Positions 53,760-61,541 are shown, counted from the stretch's first letter. The stretch: DNA of 64,000 bases from Tenacibaculum caenipelagi (GCF_004363005.1 NZ_SNYH01000001.1:62001-126000), one strand, 5' to 3'. The notes: generated from the sequence alone by a model not told the origin. Translations and numbers: made by a program.

Positions 53760-54995
53760 TTAAGCAAATCGAATGGATTTTGAAGGACGGATTTTAGTAA
53801 TGATATATGAAGGTATGATCAACATTAAAAAACATAAAGCTAACGTCCCCATATTTAACAATAAAATAGCTAGCACGTTAATATCTACTGGAACAGTAGA
53901 CACATAATACGTCTCTGGATCTAATGTTATTAGTTTACTGTATTTCTGAATTAAGAGAATACTTAAGCCTATTAAATTTCCCCAAAACAATCCTTTTAAA
54001 ATTAGGTACGAGGCATTGTATAAAAATATCTTTCGAATGCTCCAATTTAAACTTCCTAATGCTTTGAGTATTCCTACCATTTGTACACGCTCTAATATCA
54101 ACACCAACAATGCTGTTACCATATTAATCCCAGCAACTAACACCATAATTCCGATAATGAACCATACGTTATTATCTAGTAGGTTTAACCATTCAAAAAT
54201 AGCAGGGTAATTATCTATAATTGTAATACTATTGAGTGTAGAACCTATACTGGTATACACTTCATTCCCTTTTTCACGCAGCTGATCAAAATCATCAATT
54301 AACACTTCAAAACCTCCTACTTGATTATCTTCCCAACGATTTATTTGTTGCACTTCTCTTAAATCACCCAACAACATAATTTTATCAAACTGCTCAAAAC
54401 CTGTATTATATATACCTACAATTACTGGTTTTCTGGATTTGAATTTTAAACTGCTATTTTCTGCACCAAACCAGGTTTGTATAGTATCATTCAGTTTAAA
54501 TTGCAATCTGTTAGCTATTGATTCAGAAATTAAAATTTCACGATTTCTATCTTGGTCAAAATTAGGTAAACGCCCTTCTTTTAAATATTCATTGAAAAAT
54601 GTAAAATCATAATCAGACGACACTCCTTTAAAAATAATTCCTTCAAAATCCGTAGGAGTTCTAATAATCCCACCTACATTAGCAAAAGGTTGTACTTTTC
54701 GAATACCTTCGATATTCTTAAATTTTGGATAAAACTCTTGATTGATATCAATAGGGACTGTAGAAACATCTGAATTGTTATTATCGTAATTTATAATTTG
54801 AATATCTCCTTTAAATCCTGTCATTTTATCCCTCACTTTCTTTTGAAATCCAGAAGTAATGGATACCGCAATTAACATGATAGCTACACCAAGTGCTATT
54901 GCTATGGTTGCTATGGTAATAATTGGTGATGAAATACTGCTCTTATACTGTTTCCCAGCAATGATTCGCTTTGCTATAAATAGTTCGAAATTCAA
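53760..54995 (-). CDS. LolC/LolE-type ABC transporter permease
   Basis: A 411-residue FtsX/LolE-family membrane protein with four helices: one near 22-45 (IITIATIAIALGVAIMLI) and three after residue 270 (VWFIIGIMVLVAGINMVTAL, IGLSILLIQKYSKL preceded by LKGLFWGN, and LAILLLNMGTLALCFLMLII). The large periplasmic MacB-like domain lies between (about 50-265). The TTG start is the only option, since an in-frame stop lies just upstream. The family exports lipoproteins from the inner membrane. The ATPase partner is not in the window. Confidence 0.88.
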   Translation of the reverse strand: MNFELFIAKRIIAGKQYKSSISSPIITIATIAIALGVAIMLIAVSITSGFQKKVRDKMTGFKGDIQIINYDNNNSDVSTVPIDINQEFYPKFKNIEGIRKVQPFANVGGIIRTPTDFEGIIFKGVSSDYDFTFFNEYLKEGRLPNFDQDRNREILISESIANRLQFKLNDTIQTWFGAENSSLKFKSRKPVIVGIYNTGFEQFDKIMLLGDLREVQQINRWEDNQVGGFEVLIDDFDQLREKGNEVYTSIGSTLNSITIIDNYPAIFEWLNLLDNNVWFIIGIMVLVAGINMVTALLVLILERVQMVGILKALGSLNWSIRKIFLYNASYLILKGLFWGNLIGLSILLIQKYSKLITLDPETYYVSTVPVDINVLAILLLNMGTLALCFLMLIIPSYIITKIRPSKSIRFA

Positions 54996-55081
54996 ATGTT
55001 TACATTTTTACAAATCCAAAAGTAATTAATTCTTATGGATTCAAAGAAGAAGAATACTCAGGATTTAATTCTCTTATTTTT

Positions 55082-55114
55082 TTTGTTGTTAAAAAATAGA
55101 AAACTGTAACTTTA
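55082..55114 (+). promoter_or_regulatory. Possible namZ promoter
   Basis: TTTG (55082-55085), 21 bp, then TAACTTTA (55107-55114), one base off the -7 consensus, 20 bp before the ATG at 55135. Confidence 0.35.
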
Positions 55115-55134
55115 TACATTAATTATTTAGGCAA

Positions 55135-56385
55135 ATGAAGTTTTCTTTTAGTTATATTTTTATTTTTTTTCTAGTATCCTGTTTTCATTTTTCTTCTTGT
55201 GCACAGCAACAGAAATCGACAAAAAAAACAGTAGAGAAAGAACAAGCACAAACCATTAAAACAGGAGCTGATAGAACTTCTTTATACCTACCACTTTTAA
55301 AAAACAAAAACATAGCCATTGTTGCTAATCAGACCTCTATTTTACAAGTCTTACAAAGAGCTGAAGTAGCTCCCAACATTATGGGCTCTAAAACAGTAAC
55401 TCATCACTTGGTAGATTATTTACATAATTACGAAGGAATACATGTAGAAAAAGTTTTTGCTCCTGAGCATGGTTTTCGTGGAAAAGCCGATGCTGGCGAG
55501 GCAATCGCTGATGGAAAAGATGTAAAAACAGGCATTCCTATTATTTCTTTGTATGGAAAGAACAAGAAACCTTCTCCTGAACAATTGAATGGAATTGATG
55601 TTGTTGTTTTTGATATTCAAGATGTAGGCGCTCGTTTTTACACCTATATTTCAACATTACATTATGTGATGGAAATTTGTGCTGAACTCGGAATCCAAGT
55701 GATATTACTTGACAGACCGAACCCAAATGGACATTATATTGACGGACCTGTCTTAGAACCTGAGCATAAAAGCTTTGTAGGGATGCACCCTGTACCTGTT
55801 GTTTACGGAATGACCATTGGTGAATACGGACAAATGATTAACGGAGAAAAATGGTTAGCGAATGGTATTAAGTGTGACTTAACCGTAATTCCATTAGAAA
55901 ATTACACCCATCAATCACAATACAGTTTACCCATAAAACCTTCACCCAACCTACCGAATGATACTTCGATAAACTTATACCCTAGTTTATGCTTTTTTGA
56001 AGGTACCAATGTATCTGTTGGAAGAGGAACCAACAAACAATTTCAAGTGTATGGTTCTCCATATTTAGAAAAAACAACCTTTAATTTTACGCCACAACCC
56101 AACGAAGGTGCTAAACAACCTAAACACAATAAAAAATCTTGTTTTGGAGAAGATTTAAGCGCTTCTGAAAGTTTGGTTAACCTAAACCTTAGCTGGTTAT
56201 TAAAAGCGTATCAACAGTCTCCTAAAAAGGAGTTTTTCAATGCTTTTTTTACCAAACTAGCAGGAACAAAAAAACTACAAGAACAAATTGAAGAAGGACT
56301 TTCTGAAGAGGGAATTAAAGCAAGTTGGCAAGAAGGTTTAGAAAGTTTTAAAAAAGTACGTGAGCAGTATTTGTTGTATGAGTAA
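55135..56385 (+). CDS. NamZ-type exo-beta-N-acetylmuramidase (DUF1343) lipoprotein
   Basis: A 416-residue DUF1343 protein with a lipoprotein signal (FFLVSCFHFSSC). It has the NQTSIL N-terminal strand, FAPEHGFRGKADAGE, VVFDIQDVGARFYTY, LLDRPNPNGHYIDGP, KPSPNLPNDTSINLYPSLCF and FFEGTNVSVGRGTNKQF, which line the active site. NamZ enzymes release terminal N-acetylmuramic acid from peptidoglycan fragments, so it probably serves cell-wall recycling or MurNAc scavenging. The residue stretch 310-345 (Lys/Asn-rich) is more variable. A single gene; the permease is divergent. Confidence 0.88.
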   Translation: MKFSFSYIFIFFLVSCFHFSSCAQQQKSTKKTVEKEQAQTIKTGADRTSLYLPLLKNKNIAIVANQTSILQVLQRAEVAPNIMGSKTVTHHLVDYLHNYEGIHVEKVFAPEHGFRGKADAGEAIADGKDVKTGIPIISLYGKNKKPSPEQLNGIDVVVFDIQDVGARFYTYISTLHYVMEICAELGIQVILLDRPNPNGHYIDGPVLEPEHKSFVGMHPVPVVYGMTIGEYGQMINGEKWLANGIKCDLTVIPLENYTHQSQYSLPIKPSPNLPNDTSINLYPSLCFFEGTNVSVGRGTNKQFQVYGSPYLEKTTFNFTPQPNEGAKQPKHNKKSCFGEDLSASESLVNLNLSWLLKAYQQSPKKEFFNAFFTKLAGTKKLQEQIEEGLSEEGIKASWQEGLESFKKVREQYLLYE

Positions 56386-56442
56386 TATCCATATAGCAAC
56401 TTATTAACAGTTAACTATATTTTTATTTTGTATTTAATTTAT

Positions 56443-56934
56443 ATGAAAAAGATTTTTAAAAATAACAGAAGATTAAAATGTATTGATTTTATCAAACAAT
56501 TTTTTATAGTTATCCCCATAGCTTTATTCTGGTCTCTACTAATTAATTTAATTACATGGTCAAAACCAGAGGTTATGGATATAGTAAAATTTATAATGAT
56601 CTTTGAATTTGCCATCATTATCAAAATATTTATCTACATCTCTAGAGTAAAATTAGATAGTATTTATGTCGATTATGATAACCAAACTTTAGTTATAAAT
56701 AAATTTTTAGGTTTTAATTCTTGTAGAAAAGCATCTTTAAAATTAGATGAATTAGTAGTTTCTAAAATAAACCATTCACCTTTTACAACTTTCACATTGT
56801 TTGTTTTTTTTACCATTAAAGACAATCAAAATCAAATTAGGATATCCTCAGATGGATATGGTATTAAGGAAGAGGACATCAAACAAATTTATGAAGAACT
56901 AAACACAACACCAGCTACAATTCGTTGCCAATAA
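56443..56934 (+). CDS. Membrane protein of unknown function
   Basis: The ATG at 56443 (MKKIFKNNRRLKCI) is preferred to an upstream TTG frame, giving 163 residues. Two membrane helices lie at about 15-37 (FIKQFFIVIPIALFWSLL) and about 44-66 (VMDIVKFIMIFEFAIIIKIF). The remainder is a soluble domain of about 95 residues with strand-like patterns (VYVDYDNQTLVINKFLGF-type segments, NQIRISSDGYGIKEEDIK), resembling a PH-like fold (bPH-type), but I would not name it. Confidence 0.6.
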   Translation: MKKIFKNNRRLKCIDFIKQFFIVIPIALFWSLLINLITWSKPEVMDIVKFIMIFEFAIIIKIFIYISRVKLDSIYVDYDNQTLVINKFLGFNSCRKASLKLDELVVSKINHSPFTTFTLFVFFTIKDNQNQIRISSDGYGIKEEDIKQIYEELNTTPATIRCQ

Positions 56935-56971
56935 ACCTATAAAACTCCTAGTTATCAGAACAAATCTTAAA

Positions 56972-57331
56972 TCACTTATCCTTACATACCAATTGTCTAT
57001 ATTCAATTCCCCAGTTTGCCAACGTATCAATTAAAGGAGCTAGCGTTTTACCATACCCTGTAATAGTATATTCAACTGTGATTGGTTTGGTATTTTTAAC
57101 CGTTCTGTTAACCAAACGATTCATTTCTAAATCTTGCAATTCTTTTGAAAGCATTTTCGATCCAATTCCATCTATTTCTCGTAATAATTCCATAAAGCCT
57201 AATTTATTGCCTTCTATCAAAGTACCTAAAATATGGAACTTCCATTTTCCTGATAATATACTCATGGCATCACTAATAGCCTGCATCCTAACCTGACAAA
57301 CAGGTGTATTGTTAATTACTGATTTTTTCAC
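56972..57331 (-). CDS. HxlR-family transcriptional regulator, redox type
   Basis: A 119-residue winged-helix regulator beginning at a GTG (no ATG upstream). MSILSGKWKFHILGTLIEG, MELLREIDGIGSKMLSKELQ and LVNRTVKNTKPITVEYTIT mark the HxlR/MarR fold. Cys12 (PVCQVRMQAISDAM) lies where redox- or aldehyde-sensing members such as HypR and YodB keep a reactive Cys. It is divergent from the DsbA-family gene, with a large palindrome between them, so it probably controls itself and that gene in response to thiol stress. The signal is inferred. Confidence 0.88.
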   Translation of the reverse strand: MKKSVINNTPVCQVRMQAISDAMSILSGKWKFHILGTLIEGNKLGFMELLREIDGIGSKMLSKELQDLEMNRLVNRTVKNTKPITVEYTITGYGKTLAPLIDTLANWGIEYRQLVCKDK

Positions 57332-57371
57332 TGATGTAAACTCAACAATTTATTCTTTAAACACTAAGGTA

Positions 57372-57405
57372 GTTTCCTACTGGAAAGTACTTTCCTTTAT
57401 GAAAC
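57372..57405. promoter_or_regulatory. Composite dyad operator for the HxlR regulator
   Basis: A perfect 14-bp palindrome GGAAAGTACTTTCC (57382-57395) is flanked at exactly 5 bp on each side by GTTTC (57372-57376) and GAAAC (57401-57405), so the whole 34-bp site has two-fold symmetry. It lies in the leader of the regulator gene and upstream of the divergent promoter, as an HxlR operator would. Confidence 0.65.
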
Positions 57406-57411
57406 CTATAG

Positions 57412-57419
57412 CAAATATA
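57412..57419 (-). promoter_or_regulatory. -7 element for the HxlR gene
   Basis: TATATTTG on the minus strand, directly next to the dyad operator, which would cover the transcription start. Confidence 0.55.
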
Positions 57420-57433
57420 CTAGTAATTCATTT

Positions 57434-57441
57434 TAGTTTTG
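57434..57441 (+). promoter_or_regulatory. -7 element for the DsbA-family gene
   Basis: TAGTTTTG on the plus strand, 32 bp before the ATG at 57474. Its expected -33 region falls next to the dyad operator. Confidence 0.5.
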
Positions 57442-57473
57442 TCTTATAAATCAATAGTAAAACAGATAAGAAC

Positions 57474-57541
57474 ATGGTTAAAAATATTAATGTACTAATA
57501 GTATTTATTGCCTTGTTGAATCTTGCAGCTTGCAGCTTGCA
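57474..57541 (+). other. Lipoprotein signal peptide, out of frame with its protein
   Basis: From the ATG at 57474 the frame reads MVKNINVLIVFIALLNLAAC, a full lipoprotein signal with an LAAC lipobox, but it then leaves the DsbA frame and stops after about 41 codons. Removing one 7-bp unit of the repeat in this stretch would join LAAC directly to KGQSKTNN of the DsbA-family protein. It is therefore the true 5' end of the next gene. Confidence 0.75.
57522..57541 (+). repeat. Tandem heptamer CTTGCAG repeat, frameshift switch candidate
   Basis: Two full CTTGCAG units (57522-57528, 57529-57535) and a third partial CTTGCA (57536-57541). With one unit fewer the lipoprotein signal would be in frame with the enzyme; with the present number it is not. 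A unit of seven, not divisible by three, is what slipped-strand switching needs. Confidence 0.75.
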
Positions 57542-58500
57542 AAGGACAATCAAAAACAAACAACATGAACGAACAAACATCGAATGTAAATCCGCTTTTA
57601 TGTGATCCACAAACAGGAATGTGCGAGGTGACTACTAATGAAACCAAAACTCCTACTGAAAAAAAAGAACAACCTAGTAAAAACAAAATAAAGGTGGTTT
57701 ACTTTACCGATCCTATTTGTTCTTCTTGTTGGGGTATTGAACCTCAACTGAGAAAATTAAAACTTGAGTACGGACAAGATATTAAAATTGATTATAGAAT
57801 GGGTGGTTTGTTACCAGATTGGAGCTACAACAGCGGAGGGATAAGCAAACCTTCGGATGTTGCACATCATTGGGACGAGGTTAGCACTTACTACGATATG
57901 CCCATAGATGGTGATGTATGGTTAGAAGATCCTTTAGATTCTTCTTACCCTCCTTCAATTGCTTTTAAAGCAGCCCAATTACAAGATAAAAACAAAGCTA
58001 TTCTCTTTTTAAGAGAAATACGAGAAATGGTGTTCTTAAAAAAGAAAAACATTGCCAAGTGGGAACATATTGCCACTGCAGCAAAAAATGTGGGACTTAA
58101 TGTTGATTTATTAAAAACTGACTATGAAGGAAAAGCTAAATTATTATTTGAAGAAGATTTAAAATTAGCAAGAATTTATAGAGTAAGAGGCTTTCCTACC
58201 ATGTATTTTGAAGACAATTCTGGCAACCAAGAAATCGTATACGGATCTAAAGCGTATGCGTTCTACGAAATGGTCATTTTAAAAATTCAGCCTACAATTT
58301 CTAAAAGTGAATATGCTAAAGATTGGAAAACATTATTCACTAAATATAATTCACTTACAGCTAGAGAATTTTCAGAGTTATCGGGAATTCCTAGAAGCCA
58401 AAGTGAGCAATTATTAAATAATCTTACGAAAAAGGAGTATTTGGAAAAAATTGCTACTAAAAATGGTGCAATGTGGAAGATTAAAAAATCTAACTTCTAG
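57523..58500 (+). CDS. DsbA-family thioredoxin-fold protein with C-terminal winged-helix-like region
   Basis: In the present sequence translation of this frame can only start at TTG 57523 or, more likely, ATG 57565, without a signal peptide (325 or 311 residues). The thioredoxin fold starts at about residue 57 (KVVYFTDPICSSCWG with the CSSC redox pair) and continues through GGLLPDWSYNSGGISKPSD and RIYRVRGFPTMYF with the cis-Pro. This is the DsbA/FrnE/SpxH group. The last 60 residues (SLTAREFSELSGIPRSQSEQLLNNL) resemble an HTH. An ancestral lipoprotein form is likely; see the heptamer repeat. The neighbouring HxlR regulator fits a thiol-redox role. Confidence 0.8.
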   Translation: MQLAACKGQSKTNNMNEQTSNVNPLLCDPQTGMCEVTTNETKTPTEKKEQPSKNKIKVVYFTDPICSSCWGIEPQLRKLKLEYGQDIKIDYRMGGLLPDWSYNSGGISKPSDVAHHWDEVSTYYDMPIDGDVWLEDPLDSSYPPSIAFKAAQLQDKNKAILFLREIREMVFLKKKNIAKWEHIATAAKNVGLNVDLLKTDYEGKAKLLFEEDLKLARIYRVRGFPTMYFEDNSGNQEIVYGSKAYAFYEMVILKIQPTISKSEYAKDWKTLFTKYNSLTAREFSELSGIPRSQSEQLLNNLTKKEYLEKIATKNGAMWKIKKSNF

Positions 58501-58506
58501 CACTGA

Positions 58507-58585
58507 ACATAAGCAATAGCAACGCCCCCAAATGAATGATATTTTATTTTAAAAGCTAAATTATTTATTCCGCTATTGCTTATGT
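58507..58585 (+). terminator. 14-bp inverted repeat after the DsbA-family gene
   Basis: ACATAAGCAATAGC (58507-58520) and GCTATTGCTTATGT (58572-58585) are perfect complements with a 51-bp loop. The spacing is long for a terminator and no T-run follows directly, though the A/T-rich loop could fold separately. It may stop the DsbA transcript or mark a small mobile remnant. Confidence 0.4.
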
Positions 58586-58629
58586 ATAAAAACAAAAGCG
58601 AAACTTTTTAGTTTTGTTGTACAAAGTGG

Positions 58630-58686
58630 CTTAAAAAAAACTTGCTCTTTCATCCAGTTATTCGAATAAATTTTATTCATATAACG
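58630..58686. repeat. Displaced copy of the cysteine synthase 3' end (direct repeat, left copy)
   Basis: This 57-bp stretch matches 60429-60486 in the same orientation. The 45 bp 58642-58686 are identical to 60442-60486, and the remaining 12 bp differ by one missing base. It encodes nothing here. The distance between copies is exactly 1800 bp. It contains the palindrome TTATTCGAATAA (58658-58669) and GAATAAA-T-TTTATTC, an att-site-like core. Confidence 0.9.
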
Positions 58687-58704
58687 TAAGTCATTTAAAC
58701 CTAA

Positions 58705-59286
58705 TTAATCTAATAAAGACAACGCTACTTCAACAGTATTCTTTAGTTCCTTTTCTTTCGGATTAACTTTTGAAACTACCCGAATACCATTGTATAAAGT
58801 ATAAAAAAGAGAAGTAATAGACTTCAAATCTTGATTCGTTTTTAATTGCCCTTTTTCTTTCCCACTTTCAAGATATTCATAAAAAAGCTTTTCTATATCT
58901 TGTTTATTACTTTCCAAAACTGCGAGTAGATTTTCGTCATTCGGAATAAGTTCTGTAGTTGTGTTTACTACAAAACAACCTTTTTTATCTTTATCGAAAA
59001 TGGCTTCTTTAATTGCAATACCAAAAAGTTCTTGAACCCCTTCTTTCACATTTGGTCTACTTTGAAAAAAACGAATTAATTCTTCTTTATTTGATACTCG
59101 ATATAGTTCAAATGCCTTTTTAAAAAGCTGTTCTTTCCCTCCAAAAGTATCATACAAACTTGCTCTATTAATACCTAAATGGTTTACCAACTCTTGAATA
59201 GAAGTTGCTGCATATCCTTGTTTCCAAAACAAGTTCATTGCTTTGGTTAGCACTTCTTTTTCGTCAAATAATTTTACTCTTGGCAT
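58705..59286 (-). CDS. TetR-family transcriptional repressor
   Basis: A 193-residue regulator. The HTH is at about 9-50 (FDEKEVLTKAMNLFWKQGYA, TSIQELVNHLGINRASLYDTF, GGKEQLFKKAF). The C-terminal ligand domain includes VKEGVQELFGIAI and GCFVVNTTTELIP, close to the AcrR/NemR group that responds to electrophiles or xenobiotics. It follows the short-chain dehydrogenase gene (78 bp), and GAAyGATyATTC operators lie at the dehydrogenase promoter, so it probably represses both. It lies inside the repeat-bounded cassette. Confidence 0.92.
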   Translation of the reverse strand: MPRVKLFDEKEVLTKAMNLFWKQGYAATSIQELVNHLGINRASLYDTFGGKEQLFKKAFELYRVSNKEELIRFFQSRPNVKEGVQELFGIAIKEAIFDKDKKGCFVVNTTTELIPNDENLLAVLESNKQDIEKLFYEYLESGKEKGQLKTNQDLKSITSLFYTLYNGIRVVSKVNPKEKELKNTVEVALSLLD

Positions 59287-59294
59287 ATAAAAAA

Positions 59295-59348
59295 TGTGGA
59301 AGCGTTAAACACTTCCACAAAAGTAGGTTATTGGAACTTTCATTCCAA
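59295..59348. promoter_or_regulatory. Two inverted repeats between SDR and TetR genes
   Basis: TGTGGAAG (59295-59302) pairs with CTTCCACA (59312-59319), extended by GTT/AAC. TTGGAA (59331-59336) pairs with TTCCAA (59343-59348) and resembles the operator GGAAyGATyATTCC loosely. The first may be an attenuator hairpin in the 5' leader of the TetR gene; the second may be a weak operator. Confidence 0.4.
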
Positions 59349-59364
59349 ATATGATTAAAAAAAA

Positions 59365-60120
59365 TTATCCCAAAAGAGGATTAATATTTATTCCTCCATC
59401 TATATTGTATTCACTACCTGTAATGAAAGCAGCATCATCTGAAGCTAAAAAGCCAACTAACTTAGCAATATCTTCAGGAGCTCCAAATCGTTTTAAAGGA
59501 ATGCGATTTTGCATTGCTTCTGCAAATCCTTTTAATTGCTCCTCTTCCATTCCTATTTTTTCAAAAATTGGTGTAGTTACTGGACCTGGATTAACAGAAT
59601 TAACTCTAATTTTTCTTGGAGCCAGCTCAGTTGCAGCGGTTCTTGTATATGAATTTAATGCTGCTTTTGATGCTGCATAAACCGCTGTATTAGGCATTCC
59701 TGTATACGCATTTACTGAAGATAAGTTAATAATTGATGCACCATCATTTAATATTGGAAGAAATTTTTCAGTCGTAAACACCGCTCCTTTAAAGTTAATT
59801 CCCATTTGATGATCAAACATTTCTTCACTTATATTTCCCACAGGTGCTGGTTGAAAAATACCTGCATTTACAAATAAGATATCAACTTTATCAAATTTTT
59901 TTTGAACCTCATCTACTAAGCTTTCTATTTCAGAGATATTTGCTACATCAGCAACAATTCCGTGAACACCAAGTGTTTCTGCTGCAGATTGCACCTTTTT
60001 TTTGTTTCTTCCTGTAATTACAACATTAGCTCCTTGACTTTTTAATTCTTTTGCAGAAGCATAGCCAATACCACTATTACCTCCAGTAACCACCGCTACT
60101 TTCCCGTTTAATTTACTCAT
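59365..60120 (-). CDS. Short-chain dehydrogenase/reductase
   Basis: A 251-residue classical SDR. It has the cofactor motif TGGNSGIGYASAKEL, a downstream Arg/Lys pair (ITGRNKKK) pointing to NADP, NAG (FVNAGIFQPAP), the catalytic Ser in SIINLSSVNAY and YxxxK as YAASKAALNSY, followed by VNPGPVTTPIF. The C-terminus DGGININ is usual. It is the first gene of a two-gene operon with a TetR repressor, so the substrate is probably an inducing aldehyde, ketone or quinone; this is inference. Confidence 0.93.
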   Translation of the reverse strand: MSKLNGKVAVVTGGNSGIGYASAKELKSQGANVVITGRNKKKVQSAAETLGVHGIVADVANISEIESLVDEVQKKFDKVDILFVNAGIFQPAPVGNISEEMFDHQMGINFKGAVFTTEKFLPILNDGASIINLSSVNAYTGMPNTAVYAASKAALNSYTRTAATELAPRKIRVNSVNPGPVTTPIFEKIGMEEEQLKGFAEAMQNRIPLKRFGAPEDIAKLVGFLASDDAAFITGSEYNIDGGININPLLG

Positions 60121-60429
60121 TTTTCTGTTTTTTAATTATTTTCAAATACTAGAACGATCATTCTAAATACAAACATATAAATAACAGAATGATTATTCCA
60201 AATAAAATAAATTTATTGTTTTATAAAAAATTGTATTGCGAATTTTATCAAAATAAGTGTGGTTAGTTTACATTGAAACCAATATAGTTGTACTTCTATA
60301 CTTTTTACTACAAAAACTAAGTTTTTGGGTTTTTGAAAATAGTAAATATAGGCTTACAACGTGGTATCTCCTGAAAATGGAGATTATCGTGAAATGTGTT
60401 GAATTAAATCTTAGTTAAAGAACGTTATC
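60121..60429. other. Intergenic region with SDR promoter, no gene
   Basis: 309 bp. The first 80 bp hold the dehydrogenase promoter and two operators. The remainder has no gene; it contains a short hairpin ATCTCC/GGAGAT (about 60365-60385). The right end meets the second copy of the direct repeat. It is the right part of the putative cassette and may carry lost element sequence. Confidence 0.5.
60150..60202 (-). promoter_or_regulatory. SDR promoter with two TetR-type operators
   Basis: On the minus strand TTTG (60199-60202) is followed after 21 bp by TATGTTTG (60170-60177). Two similar near-palindromes of the form GAAyGATyATTC flank the -7 box: TAGAACGATCATTCTA (60150-60165), at the transcription start, and AGAATGATTATTCC (60186-60199), over the -33 box. 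Their centres are 35 bp apart. This is a repressor-on-promoter layout. Confidence 0.65.
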
Positions 60430-60486
60430 TTAAAAAAAACCTTGCTCTTTCATCCAGTTATTCGAATAAATTTTATTCATATAACG
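60429..60486. repeat. Cysteine synthase 3' end (direct repeat, right copy)
   Basis: The 58-bp partner of 58630-58686. It contains the last 18 codons and stop of the cysteine synthase gene, so this copy is functional while the left copy is a leftover. Elements integrating at gene 3' ends typically rebuild the gene with their own att copy in this way. Confidence 0.9.
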
Positions 60487-61425
60487 AGAACCATGATCTG
60501 GTAAAATCACTACCACTACACTATTTTCATCAAAATAGTTTTTATCTGCATACTGTTGAGTTGCTTGTAATGCTGCTCCTGAAGTATACCCTGCAAAGAT
60601 TCCTTCTGTCTTCACCAATTCTCTGGCTTTTAAGGCAGCTTCTTTATCCGATACTTTTTCGTACACATCTACCACATCAAAATCGGTAGAAGTTGGTATT
60701 AAATTCTTTCCTAAACCTTCAATTTTATAAGGACTAATTTCTGTAGCATCAAATTCCCCTGTTTCATGGTATTTTTTAATGACAGATCCCATAGCATCTA
60801 CTCCTAAAATTTTAATCTCAGGGTTTTGCTCTTTTAAGTATCTCGCGGTTCCAGAAATCGTACCTCCTGTTCCACTAGCCGCTACTACATGGGTTACCTT
60901 TCCTTCAGTTTGCTTCCAAATTTCTGGTCCAGTACTCTTATAATGCGCTTCAATGTTCAATTCATTAAAATACTGATTGATATATATAGACCCAGGATTT
61001 TCTCTATGCAATCGTTTGGCAACTTCGTAATACGAACGAGGATCGTCTGGTGTTACGTTTGCAGGACATACGTGCACCTCTGCTCCCATCGATTTTAACA
61101 TGTCTATTTTATCTTGAGAAGATTTATCGCTCACTGCTAGAATGCATCGGTAGCCTTTCACAATACTAATCATTGCTAATGAAAACCCTGTATTTCCTGA
61201 AGTAGTTTCAACAATAATATCTCCTTCTTTTACAATCCCTTTTTCTTCTGCTGTCTCTATAATATGCAATGCAATCCTATCTTTAGCAGAGTGTCCCGGA
61301 TTAAAAGCTTCAACTTTTGCATAATAAGTACCCGGTAAGTTTTGGGTGATTCTATGCAGTTGAATCATGGGAGTTTGACCTACTAAATCTAATATTGAAT
61401 TGGTTATACCTTGATGTCTTTTCAT
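60430..61425 (-). CDS. Cysteine synthase-like PLP enzyme without CBS domains
   Basis: A 331-residue fold type II enzyme similar over its length to residues 1-330 of the product at 52376-53737. It has [14 protein letters not shown] with the Schiff-base Lys (usual SVKDR, here SAKDR), [28 protein letters not shown], and the C-terminal [11 protein letters not shown]. It lacks the regulatory CBS tail. It probably makes cysteine or cystathionine from O-acetylserine or homocysteine and serine. Its final 18 codons are the direct repeat of the flanking cassette. Confidence 0.92.
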   Translation of the reverse strand: MKRHQGITNSILDLVGQTPMIQLHRITQNLPGTYYAKVEAFNPGHSAKDRIALHIIETAEEKGIVKEGDIIVETTSGNTGFSLAMISIVKGYRCILAVSDKSSQDKIDMLKSMGAEVHVCPANVTPDDPRSYYEVAKRLHRENPGSIYINQYFNELNIEAHYKSTGPEIWKQTEGKVTHVVAASGTGGTISGTARYLKEQNPEIKILGVDAMGSVIKKYHETGEFDATEISPYKIEGLGKNLIPTSTDFDVVDVYEKVSDKEAALKARELVKTEGIFAGYTSGAALQATQQYADKNYFDENSVVVVILPDHGSRYMNKIYSNNWMKEQGFF

Positions 61426-61448
61426 TATAGTTTGTAAATAAGAAAAAA

Positions 61449-61514
61449 AGTGTCATTACGAAAACGGACACGAATAAATCTGTTGAGATTGTTCGTTGCA
61501 TTCGCAATGACACT
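61449..61514. repeat. REP-like inverted repeat element
   Basis: AGTGTCATTACGAA (61449-61462) and TTCGCAATGACACT (61501-61514) are complementary except for one position. They enclose a second hairpin, AATCT-GTTG-AGATT (61477-61490). The GTCATTxCGAA core followed by an AATCT-type box is the form of dispersed short palindromic repeats seen in many bacterial genomes, including Bacteroidota. No T-run is attached. It may also act as a transcription stop for the peptidase gene. Confidence 0.6.
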
Positions 61515-61541
61515 CACACTCAATCGAGCGCAAAAATATGA

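Noticed and set aside
57523..57525. TTG 57523 as the genuine start of the DsbA-family gene
   Set aside because: The residues that follow are a truncated lipobox without its hydrophobic segment, which lies in another frame upstream; a frameshift explains this better.
58630..58686. Left repeat copy as a gene fragment pseudogene
   Set aside because: Only 57 bp matching the exact end of the neighbour gene; a recombination scar or att copy is the simpler reading.
61449..61514. Inverted repeat as the ends of an insertion sequence
   Set aside because: Only about 40 bp lie between the arms and no transposase gene or target duplication is visible.
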